Part shown: in pieces, positions 14,452 to 22,098 of the stretch | Position numbering within the stretch: position 1 is the stretch's first letter | Layout: each line of letters opens with the position of its first letter | Program-made: the position numbers and the translations under genes | Notes under the pieces: model-generated | Databases searched by the model: none | The model's input: only the letters and a program-made list of their open reading frames with translations | What the model was told of the DNA's origin: nothing | Assembly: GCA_937995875.1 (NCBI GenBank) | Contig: CALKIW010000160.1 | Location: 1 to 30,974 of the forward strand | DNA from: an uncultured Bacteroidales bacterium | GTDB lineage: Bacteria > Bacteroidota > Bacteroidia > Bacteroidales > Bacteroidaceae | Length of the DNA stretch: 30,974 nt | Direction of reading: 5' to 3'

Positions 14452-17400
14452 ATGGCAAAAGACTTTGGAAAAACATGGTGGGGTAGCGAATGGCTACAAT
14501 CACTACAACATATAGACTACGAAAACCGCATACCACGTGGCGCGAGATACGCCCGTAACGGCTACGTGCGGAGCGTAAGCATCGTTCATGGAGCGATAAG
14601 TGCCAAGGTGGACGGCAGTCGCCCCACCCCATACAAAGTGGCGGTCAAGGTAAAACCCTTCACAGACAAAGAAAAGAAGGCTCTCATAGACGGTATTTTG
14701 GAACATCCGGTCATCGTGTCGGAGCTGCTGTGCCACAGGCTGTCGCCGGCCGTGTCTGACATAGCCCAATCCCGACACCTGAAAGTTTTTCCAACCTCAT
14801 GGCGCGACCTTGGCATGAACTGTAACTGCCCTGACTGGGCAGTGCCGTGCAAACACATTGCGGCAGTGATCTACATGGTGAGCAAGGAGATAGACAACAA
14901 TCCATTTCTCATCTTCGAGTTGCACGGAGTGGACATTCTCGCCGAACTGGAGCAACGTGGTATTCATGCACTACAAGACAGCAAGGTGGAGGTTCCGGAG
15001 TGGAACGAAGCCATGGAAATCGTCAAACCATCCAATGCCAAAGTCAAGGAGACACCCAACTCGCTACCTCATTTTGATTTCACCACTATTGTGGGCTTGG
15101 GAGACACCATGCGAAAGCTGCTGCCCATCGAGCCGCCTTTTTGGAGCGAGGGCGACTTTATGGCACTCTACTCTGAAAACGCCCGCCGAGCAGCCAAGAC
15201 TGCCAAGACCATGCTTCAGGGTAAACGAAGCGTCGCCGACCATTTTGAGCTTACTACCAACGAGCCTGCATCTATGGACTCAGGCGACCCAAGCCTTGTC
15301 GTGGACAAGCGACATCAGGTAAGCGTAAAATTCGGAAAGCAGGCTAAGCTGCGTTCCTTGTCCGATCTGATGCGAAACCTTGAAGCACTGCCCACGCCCG
15401 ATCTTCTCAACAGTTCTAACACGACATACGCTTTTCACACCTGTTTCACACTGGCTCTCCACCTCGCCGCCAAAGGTAACGTAGTACCTACGATTTGCGC
15501 GAACTCCAAAAACAGCTACGGCATCACGTGGGCACCATTTGTGGGCGACAGCCAAACAGCGGAGATATTGCGACAGACCGACACGTTGTTTGCCAAAGGC
15601 GATATACGCGTGGGTGGCGTCGCGGCCTCCGACACGCCACGTCACCCGGCATGGTTTGCCACCGCGCTCTTCCTGACAGCCCTTGTGCGAGCCACGGCAA
15701 AACCACGCACGAATGCAAGCAAGGTGTACGACATGTTCTACAAGGGTGGGCTATACCGTTACGATGGTATGGGCGAGCAAGCCGTCCCCATTTCCATCAA
15801 GAGCTGGATCGACCATCTGCGCGCACCACAATCGCACCATACACCCCTGCTGACACTTCGCGAGGACGGCGTGGGTAGCGACCGCTTCTTGCTTGACCTG
15901 TCTGTCGTGGAGAAGCAAGAATACGCCGCCCCCATCTCGCTTCGCTCAGTGTTCTCGGACGAGGCGTACAAAACGACGAGATACACTATCCTGAAAGAAT
16001 TATCCTCTCTGTCGGGCATATTGCCCGTTCTTGATGATTATCTCGCACATGAAGCAAGCAAGCCTATAGCGATGAGCAGCGACGAGACGATCCGCTTTTT
16101 GATGGATACGGTGCCGGCCCTGCGGCTGCTCAACATACAAGTGGCACTGCCTAAATCGCTCCGCCATTTGATTCGTCCCCTGCCATCAATCGCCCTGTCT
16201 ACCAAACCAAACGATGGGAAAAAGTTTCTGCGCTTGGACCAGCTGCTGCAATTTGACTGGAAAGTGGCCATAGGAGACGAGCTTGTGTCGCCCGATGAGT
16301 TTGAGAGAATGGTTGGAAGAGCTGAGCAGCTCGTGCGCTTTAAGCAACAGTATGTCTATGTATCCGCCGACGACCTAAAACGAATAGAGAAAGCGCTGAC
16401 GGCACGCAACGAGATGACTCCCGCGCGCATGCTCCAAGTTGCGCTTTCGGGCGAGTACAAGACAGCGCGCGTAAACCTGACTCCAGAGGTGCGCGAACTA
16501 CTCAAGCAGTGGACAACACAGCAAGAAATTGACGTACCCGCAGAGATACGAGCCACGCCACGCCCCTACCAGAAACGAGGGTACGAGTGGATGTACCAAA
16601 ATATGCGTTTGGGCTTTGGCAGTGTACTGGCCGACGACATGGGACTTGGCAAGACGCTGCAAGTGATAATGCTATTGCAGAAGGTGGCCAACGAGGGAAT
16701 GTTGTCACAAAAGCGGGCATTGGTGGTAGCACCAACTGGCCTGCTGGCCAACTGGGAAGCCGAATTACAAAGGTTTGCCCCCACAATGACCGTATTCTTG
16801 TATCACGGCACAGGAAGAAAAGTGACCCTATTTGACCATCATATCATGCTCACCTCCTACGGCACGTTGCGTTCGGACGTGGAGAAAATCAAGAAAATGA
16901 AATGGGCTGCCATCGTCATCGACGAGGCTCAAAACATTAAGAACAGCTCCACCTCGCAAAGCAAAGCGGTGAAAGCCATCAAGGCGGACATACGCATAGC
17001 CATGAGTGGAACGCCCGTGGAAAATCGACTCTCTGAATATTGGAGCGTCATGGACTTTGCCAACAAGGGCTACTTGGGATCGCTCAAGGCTTTCAATGAG
17101 GAGTACGCCAAACCGATACAGCAATCGGGTGACAAGGCTTGCGCAGAACGTTTCAGGAAAATAACGGCTCCGATGATGATGAGAAGACTCAAAACGGATA
17201 AGAGCATCATCAGCGACCTGCCCGAAAAAATACAACAAGACGAATACGCCATGCTTACCCCAAAGCAAGCCGCGCTCTACACGCAGGTGCTGGAGGAGAG
17301 CATGAAAGTGATAGAGGGAGTGGACGAAAACGAAAAGGGCGCGCTGTTCAAGCGTCAAGGGTTGGTGCTGCAAATGGTGCTGGCGTTAAAACAGATATGC

Positions 17401-17964
17401 AACCACCCCACCCAATACCTCAAAAACGGAGTGATGGACGCGTCGCTGTCTGGCAAAACGGAGATGCTGTTAGATCTTGTCTCGTCTATTGATGACAGTG
17501 GCGAGAAAGCCCTCATCTTTACACAATACACCGAAATGGGTGATATGTTGCAACGTTTTATAGCCGAAACCACAGGCACCACGCCCATGTTTCTGCATGG
17601 CGGATGCTCCATCAAGCAGCGCAAGGAAATGGTGGAAAGGTTTCAGAACAACCGCTCTGATCGCATATTTATCCTCTCGCTCAAAGCGGCAGGCACCGGT
17701 CTGAACCTCACGGCGGCCTCGCACGTCATACATTATGACCTGTGGTGGAATCCTGCGGTGGAGGCGCAAGCCACCGACAGGGCTTACCGCATAGGGCAAA
17801 AACAAAACGTGATGGTGCATCGTTTCATCACGCGTGATACGTTCGAAGAACGTATTAACGATATGATTAATGAGAAACGAGCACTCGCCAACATGACTGT
17901 GGCGGTAGGAGAAAGCTGGATTGGTAAATTGAGCAACAAGGAACTGCGCGAGTTGTTCACATAG
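14452..17964 (+). CDS. SWI2/SNF2 family DNA-dependent ATPase with N-terminal SWIM zinc finger
   Basis: A 1170-residue cytoplasmic enzyme that should use ATP to move along or remodel protein-DNA complexes. The SWIM finger is CNCPDWAVPCKH (Cys124, Cys126, Cys133, His135), a likely DNA- or protein-binding zinc site. Residues about 150-690 are a long accessory region with no motif I can name. The SNF2 core begins near 700 with Q-motif-like RPYQKRGYEWMYQN. It shows Walker A DDMGLGKT (Lys734), the Walker B box DEAQ (824-827), motif III MSGTPVEN (851-858), motif V LKAAGTGLNLT, and motif VI QATDRAYRIGQ (1106-1116, Arg fingers 1110 and 1113). All key residues are present, so it should be active. It is monocistronic here and has no methylase, nuclease or other defence partner next to it. 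Its codons look more GC-rich than the flanking transporter, but this was judged by eye. Confidence 0.93.
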   Translation: MAKDFGKTWWGSEWLQSLQHIDYENRIPRGARYARNGYVRSVSIVHGAISAKVDGSRPTPYKVAVKVKPFTDKEKKALIDGILEHPVIVSELLCHRLSPAVSDIAQSRHLKVFPTSWRDLGMNCNCPDWAVPCKHIAAVIYMVSKEIDNNPFLIFELHGVDILAELEQRGIHALQDSKVEVPEWNEAMEIVKPSNAKVKETPNSLPHFDFTTIVGLGDTMRKLLPIEPPFWSEGDFMALYSENARRAAKTAKTMLQGKRSVADHFELTTNEPASMDSGDPSLVVDKRHQVSVKFGKQAKLRSLSDLMRNLEALPTPDLLNSSNTTYAFHTCFTLALHLAAKGNVVPTICANSKNSYGITWAPFVGDSQTAEILRQTDTLFAKGDIRVGGVAASDTPRHPAWFATALFLTALVRATAKPRTNASKVYDMFYKGGLYRYDGMGEQAVPISIKSWIDHLRAPQSHHTPLLTLREDGVGSDRFLLDLSVVEKQEYAAPISLRSVFSDEAYKTTRYTILKELSSLSGILPVLDDYLAHEASKPIAMSSDETIRFLMDTVPALRLLNIQVALPKSLRHLIRPLPSIALSTKPNDGKKFLRLDQLLQFDWKVAIGDELVSPDEFERMVGRAEQLVRFKQQYVYVSADDLKRIEKALTARNEMTPARMLQVALSGEYKTARVNLTPEVRELLKQWTTQQEIDVPAEIRATPRPYQKRGYEWMYQNMRLGFGSVLADDMGLGKTLQVIMLLQKVANEGMLSQKRALVVAPTGLLANWEAELQRFAPTMTVFLYHGTGRKVTLFDHHIMLTSYGTLRSDVEKIKKMKWAAIVIDEAQNIKNSSTSQSKAVKAIKADIRIAMSGTPVENRLSEYWSVMDFANKGYLGSLKAFNEEYAKPIQQSGDKACAERFRKITAPMMMRRLKTDKSIISDLPEKIQQDEYAMLTPKQAALYTQVLEESMKVIEGVDENEKGALFKRQGLVLQMVLALKQICNHPTQYLKNGVMDASLSGKTEMLLDLVSSIDDSGEKALIFTQYTEMGDMLQRFIAETTGTTPMFLHGGCSIKQRKEMVERFQNNRSDRIFILSLKAAGTGLNLTAASHVIHYDLWWNPAVEAQATDRAYRIGQKQNVMVHRFITRDTFEERINDMINEKRALANMTVAVGESWIGKLSNKELRELFT

Positions 17965-18055
17965 GAAGATTGCTACGACAAGGCTATGCCCAATCGCACG
18001 CAACAAAGATAAATACCATTGATGAAAGATGAAGGCTGCATACTCTACTCAAGTT

Positions 18056-18099
18056 TTAATAACGCAGCTGTCTATCTCACGGAAAACAAGCGTTATTAA
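18056..18099. terminator. Inverted repeat between convergent genes, possible terminator
   Basis: TTAATAACGC (18056-18065) pairs perfectly with GCGTTATTAA (18090-18099) around a 24-base loop. It starts 91 bases after the SNF2 stop and touches the stop of the minus-strand GH26-like gene (18102). No real T-run follows on either strand, so termination is plausible from position but not proven. Confidence 0.45.
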
Positions 18100-18101
18100 T
18101 A

Positions 18102-19160
18102 TTACTTCCTCAAGTATAGTCCGTTAAGATTGCTAAGGAAAATGGTTAAATCATCATTATAGAATTTTATAAAATCATCAATTAGACGCTCATCACAGCC
18201 CGGATAAGGCACATAGAAATGTGCTCTGCTGGGATCGCCTCGATTGGCTCCTAAGAGCACGTATGAAAGACGATGCTTGTGGAGAATGGGCAGAAGAACA
18301 TCTGTAAAATAATTGGTAACGGGGAGTCCTTTCATTCCAGTGGTCAAACCCGAAGCCAAATTGCGTGACTGAGCCATATCCATGAGCATAGACAGTTCGT
18401 TGCTGAGACGAGACTGATAGATCGTGTCTCTACTACCATCGTTCTGTATCAGGAATAATTGAAGAACGTCGATTCCATCCGGCAAAGACTTCTCTATACG
18501 ACCTCGATCGTTCAAGTCGATCCACGAACTGCCATACAACACATTGGCAACTCCAAAACTTTGCAATCTGTCTTTTACCTTTTCAAAAAGTGACTTGTAG
18601 GCTTCCGGGCTAAGTTTCGTGTACCATGACAAACCATCCTGCGGACATGGTAACAACATCACGGGAGCCTTAATGCCGTAATCATCTTGCAACGAAGCAA
18701 GAAAGTCAGCCAGACGTTCCGTCCACGCTTCGAAAACCTTATTATCCCCCCGATAGTCGGGCATTGTCCAACTCATCACAACGAGTCCGCCACGCTTAAA
18801 AAGGCGTAGTGCATCATTACGAATAGCCTCGAAAGCTATAGAGTCGGAGTTCATTTTCAACCCTCGTTCTATGCCACAGAGCTCATATCCGCTACAAGCA
18901 GGACCGTCATGACAGATGCTTCGAATATCACTGTGACCCACAGAATCTTCTTTCCATCCAACGCCCTCCAATGTGCCATATAGCTGTCCTATCAACACAC
19001 CTTTATTGACAAATGTCCGTATATTGGCCTGTAAGTTTTCTGTGCGTGTGGTAAGCCCACTATTTCCTATCTCTTCATACGTCTTCTGTTTATTGCCACA
19101 GGAAAAGCATAATGCTGCCAAAGACAATAAACAAAAGACTGTCGCCTTACTCATCATCAT
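18102..19160 (-). CDS. GH26-like lipoprotein with all active-site residues replaced (pseudo-glycosidase)
   Basis: A 352-residue protein with an export signal and a probable lipidated Cys21 (LCFSCGNK, a relaxed lipobox). The rest follows the GH26 beta-mannanase fold from end to end: GVLIGQLYG, SGYELCGIERG, a GGLVVMSW strand, APVMLLPCPQ, YKSLFEKVKDRLQSFGVANV, GLTTGMKGLP, LSYVLLGANRG and FYVPYPG. At each active-site signature the expected residue is gone. The GHQ His is Gln59. The SWH His is Thr132. The RPxHE acid/base segment reads LPCPQ (Gln174 in place of Glu). The TExG nucleophile segment reads LTTG (Thr273 in place of Glu). It therefore should not hydrolyse mannan; a glycan-binding surface role is the inference. 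It begins immediately after the TAA of the GH26-GH5 gene (MMM start, any of three ATGs) and is the last gene of the operon. Confidence 0.85.
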   Translation of the reverse strand: MMMSKATVFCLLSLAALCFSCGNKQKTYEEIGNSGLTTRTENLQANIRTFVNKGVLIGQLYGTLEGVGWKEDSVGHSDIRSICHDGPACSGYELCGIERGLKMNSDSIAFEAIRNDALRLFKRGGLVVMSWTMPDYRGDNKVFEAWTERLADFLASLQDDYGIKAPVMLLPCPQDGLSWYTKLSPEAYKSLFEKVKDRLQSFGVANVLYGSSWIDLNDRGRIEKSLPDGIDVLQLFLIQNDGSRDTIYQSRLSNELSMLMDMAQSRNLASGLTTGMKGLPVTNYFTDVLLPILHKHRLSYVLLGANRGDPSRAHFYVPYPGCDERLIDDFIKFYNDDLTIFLSNLNGLYLRK

Positions 19161-21503
19161 TTATTCGTTATAAGCATTGATCATTGCACTAACTGTCGAA
19201 GGAAGAGTCCAACGAGGCTTCGTGCGGTCGGCACTGTCAAAGATATTCATCCAATAAAAAGTTGCAATACCCAGAGCCTTAGCTTGACGCACCATATCAG
19301 CGGCCTGGTCGGCTGCAGCCTGCTTCCAAGCATCAGACGATGTTCCATTAACAGAGGCATAGTCGGCACCATGTGTACCATACTCACCCATGATGACCGG
19401 AATGCCTTTACTGACAAAACGTGTATTGAGCTTATCAAACATGCTCTTCAGTTCGTTGCTGCAAACAGTGTTCCACGCTCCATAAGTATTGATCCAATTA
19501 TAGGGGTCGTAAGAGTGCACCTCAACAGCCAAATGATCATTCGTTTCGTCAGTGGGGAGCACAAAGTTATCAAGTACGGCCTTATTGTGAGCGCCGGCGT
19601 AAGTATTGACAATGAGATTGCGCACGGCATTGTTTCCTCCTGTGTTGCGCACAGCAGTCACAAAGTCCTGAGCATAGGCATTAAGCGCCGCATAACTGTC
19701 TGTCTTCTTGGGGGTATTCCACGTGTTATCAGCATCGAGCATTTCATTGTAGGCCTCAAAGAGTAGACGGTGGTCGTAGTCCTTGAATCGATTAGCTATT
19801 TGTGTCCACAGATGTTTGAACTTCGGGGCATTAGCAGCATGGTTTTCCGAATCTGCTTTCACCCACGCGCCCTTTCCCGCCGCAGTGTCATGATGAACAT
19901 TAACAATGCAATACATGCCTGTCGAGAGCACATAGTCGACAATCTCCTGCACTCTATCCATCCATGCCTTGTCTACATTCCCGGCAGCATCAAGGTGCTC
20001 ATACCAGGTCACAGGAATCCGAACGGCATTAAAGCCACCCTTTTTCAGAAAATCCATCATGGTCTGTGTCGTCACCGGTTGTCCCCATTGTGTCTCGTAG
20101 TCAGACAAATTATGTCCCGCTCCGATGCCATTAGCATCCAACGTGTTGCCGAGATTGAAGCCCAATCCCATATTGAGAACAGCTTCCTTAGCCGTTTCCT
20201 CAACCATCGTAGCATTGAGATTAACTTCATCCCGAGTAATAACACGAGGATCGTTCATCACTTTCTGCCACCAACTGTCTGTGGGAAGTACCGTTCCATA
20301 CCAAGGCATAAACCAAGACCACTTGGCACCTGCGTTCCAGGCCTCACCCACGTCGGCAGTCGGCGTACCCGTCTCCCCACCGGTGCCACACTCAGCGAGT
20401 GTGATCATTTTATCAGGGTAGCGGCTTTGCAACTCTGCAAACTCCAACTTCTGCTGTGCAGCGGTGTAGCCATAAAGGTCGCGAGCCACAATGTCTACAC
20501 AGTCAGTGCCGGGATACCAGCTGTCATCGTTGTTGAACTTTGCCGAATTCCCATTGAAATTCTGCGAAGTCCACACCCAAACAAGATTGTGAACACCCTT
20601 GCTTTGGAAATAGGAAAACATGGCTTTCCATAATTGTTTAAACGTGTCGGCACCGTCAGCACCCCACCAAAACCATGCTTTACCCCAACTCTCTCCGGAT
20701 TTCAGCGTACTGTTGCCGGCAGCCTCATGAAATGGGCGCCACAACGCTATAACACCGGCATCCTGCAATTTGAGCAAAACATTGACTACGCGGTCCATCT
20801 GACCATAAAACCACCGGTTTTCCCACGTGCCGGTCACCAGTGCGTTAGAAGCCTTAAACGTAGTCTTTTCAGGATTAAAAGTCATCCCTGATCCATTGTT
20901 TCCTATAGTAGTACTCTCCGAGTTGGGCACATTAAAATGCCACATCAGCGAAACCAGTCCCCCTGCATCCGTCCATTCGGTGACCGGTGTCAGATCGTTG
21001 TAATCTATCCAGCCATTGCCATCGGGCACGGAAATATGGATGAAATCATAACAATTCATAGCAGGATATTTACCCGTTTTAGCATAAATATCATCGGCTA
21101 CCTTATGATTCCAACTGACATCGGACATAACCGACGACAGTGTTCTGCTGCCATAGTTTAGTTTCAAGTATTTGTAAAGTCTCTTGGTTGCATCAGAAGC
21201 GAACGCATCGGCCAGAGTTACGTCACTGATATCTCCGGGACGCTGAACATTAAAGATAATGCTGCTTATAGAATTGACATCGTACGTTTCCCATGCCCCT
21301 ATGCCCTCAAGACCTTTAAGGTAAACCTCCACTTTCCCGTCTGCCGTATGTTTCAGTGAAGAAAGCACATTAGAAAAGCCTGTCAAATTATAAGTTGTTT
21401 TCTCTCCACTGGTTTTATTGACCGTTATTTGGTCTCCATCAATCTGAGCCGACACAACAGCAGAAAAAAGCATCGTGATAAATATGGATAGAAGCTTTTT
21501 CAT
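19161..21503 (-). CDS. Bifunctional secreted GH26-GH5 enzyme (mannanase plus endo-beta-glucanase type)
   Basis: A 780-residue exported enzyme. Residues 1-19 are a signal peptide (MKKLLSIFITMLFSAVVSA). Residues 20-95 are a small beta-rich module. The GH26 domain (about 96-420) has MWHFNVP, the acid/base in ALWRPFHEAAG (Glu260) and the nucleophile in ITLAECG (Glu371), all intact. The GH5 domain (about 433-778) resembles subfamily 4 endoglucanases/xyloglucanases: FNLGNTLDA, GGFNAVRIPVTW, NVHHD, acid/base in FEAYNEM (Glu587) and nucleophile in VIMGEYG (Glu707). GH26 members mainly cut beta-1,4-mannan, and this GH5 type cuts beta-1,4-glucan chains. One protein with both suits glucomannan. Mannanase-cellulase fusions are known in Prevotella. 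It shares ATGA (21500-21503) with the small exported protein before it and abuts the GH26-like gene after it. It lacks the sorting-type tail seen on its small neighbour. Confidence 0.93.
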   Translation of the reverse strand: MKKLLSIFITMLFSAVVSAQIDGDQITVNKTSGEKTTYNLTGFSNVLSSLKHTADGKVEVYLKGLEGIGAWETYDVNSISSIIFNVQRPGDISDVTLADAFASDATKRLYKYLKLNYGSRTLSSVMSDVSWNHKVADDIYAKTGKYPAMNCYDFIHISVPDGNGWIDYNDLTPVTEWTDAGGLVSLMWHFNVPNSESTTIGNNGSGMTFNPEKTTFKASNALVTGTWENRWFYGQMDRVVNVLLKLQDAGVIALWRPFHEAAGNSTLKSGESWGKAWFWWGADGADTFKQLWKAMFSYFQSKGVHNLVWVWTSQNFNGNSAKFNNDDSWYPGTDCVDIVARDLYGYTAAQQKLEFAELQSRYPDKMITLAECGTGGETGTPTADVGEAWNAGAKWSWFMPWYGTVLPTDSWWQKVMNDPRVITRDEVNLNATMVEETAKEAVLNMGLGFNLGNTLDANGIGAGHNLSDYETQWGQPVTTQTMMDFLKKGGFNAVRIPVTWYEHLDAAGNVDKAWMDRVQEIVDYVLSTGMYCIVNVHHDTAAGKGAWVKADSENHAANAPKFKHLWTQIANRFKDYDHRLLFEAYNEMLDADNTWNTPKKTDSYAALNAYAQDFVTAVRNTGGNNAVRNLIVNTYAGAHNKAVLDNFVLPTDETNDHLAVEVHSYDPYNWINTYGAWNTVCSNELKSMFDKLNTRFVSKGIPVIMGEYGTHGADYASVNGTSSDAWKQAAADQAADMVRQAKALGIATFYWMNIFDSADRTKPRWTLPSTVSAMINAYNE

Positions 21504-21952
21504 CTTCGTATGATTTTAAATGATTTGCCATTTATATTGATGATATAAATGCCACGTGGCAACTTGTCAAGCGATACAACTGTGGATCCGCTAACAACGA
21601 CAGGGTCTATCTCTACCCTACTGCCATCAAGTGCAAAGATACGAACTTGTTGAGCTGTTCCATTGAAAACAATGCGATTGGAAGTAATATTCACCCCATC
21701 AATGGGCACCGTACGGATAGAGGTCGTCGTGCCATACGTAAGCATACTTACTTTTTGCAGAGGATAAGTAGCCGTAGCCGATGTGGTGGCAACAACGAGA
21801 GCGTTGTCCGAAACCGTAACAACGGGTGTCTCAACAAGTGCAAACTCTATTTTGGTATTATCTGTAAACGTAACAAACAAAGATTTGCCTGTGTCGGCAA
21901 AAGCAACTACCGCACAGACAAATACTAAGCATGTGAAAAACAATCTTTTCAT
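21500..21952 (-). CDS. Small exported protein with a sorting-type C-terminus
   Basis: 150 residues if translation starts at 21952 (MKRLFFTCLVFVCAVVAFA, a normal signal peptide). The ATG at 21976 would add MSSIGFLK ahead of it and is less likely. The mature chain has two parts. Residues 21-80 are strand-rich (SLFVTFTDNTKIEFAL, TYPLQKVSMLTYG) and resemble the first module of the GH26-GH5 enzyme (EKTTYNLTGF, YDVNSISSIIF). The C-terminal part (VRIFALDGSRV, LPRGIYIININGKSFK) is the folded tail typical of secreted Prevotella proteins and similar to type IX secretion sorting domains. No catalytic domain lies between. It shares ATGA with the enzyme gene, so the two are translationally coupled. Its job is unknown: docking, targeting, or the remnant of a larger enzyme. 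Confidence 0.72.
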   Translation of the reverse strand: MKRLFFTCLVFVCAVVAFADTGKSLFVTFTDNTKIEFALVETPVVTVSDNALVVATTSATATYPLQKVSMLTYGTTTSIRTVPIDGVNITSNRIVFNGTAQQVRIFALDGSRVEIDPVVVSGSTVVSLDKLPRGIYIININGKSFKIIRR

Positions 21953-21986
21953 TTTAAGAAAACCTATTGACGACAAATTATCGAAC

Positions 21987-22050
21987 GAAAAGAATGGCTA
22001 CCTACCTATTCATGAGTTCCAGATCCATTATAAGGTTAGGTATCCATTCT
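21987..22050 (-). terminator. Hairpin inside the operon, possible attenuator
   Basis: On the minus strand, AGAATGGATACCTAACC (22050-22034) can pair with GGTAGGTAGCCATTCT (22006-21991). The longest parts are a 7-bp and a 6-bp run split by one mismatch. TTT follows at 21990-21988. It sits between the multi-IPT lipoprotein gene and the enzyme genes and could reduce read-through into the latter. Confidence 0.5.
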
Positions 22051-22098
22051 TCCATTAATAAATTTGTTTATTCAATTTGAAGCTTTACATGTAATTGA

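Noticed and set aside
14503..17624. Numerous long antisense open frames inside the SNF2 gene
   Set aside because: Expected by-products of a GC-richer coding sequence; the plus-strand frame has all helicase motifs and explains the region.
14452..17964. Reading the SNF2 gene as part of a restriction or DISARM-like defence cluster
   Set aside because: No methylase, nuclease, DUF1998 or phospholipase-type partner is adjacent; the neighbours are a secreted-protein pair and a glycan operon.
18102..19160. Annotating the last PUL gene simply as an active beta-mannanase
   Set aside because: The fold matches GH26, but both catalytic glutamates and the supporting histidines are replaced.
19770..20633. 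Plus-strand open frame of 287 codons opposite the GH26-GH5 gene
   Set aside because: Its translation has no family features, whereas the minus-strand frame carries intact catalytic motifs of two glycosidase domains.
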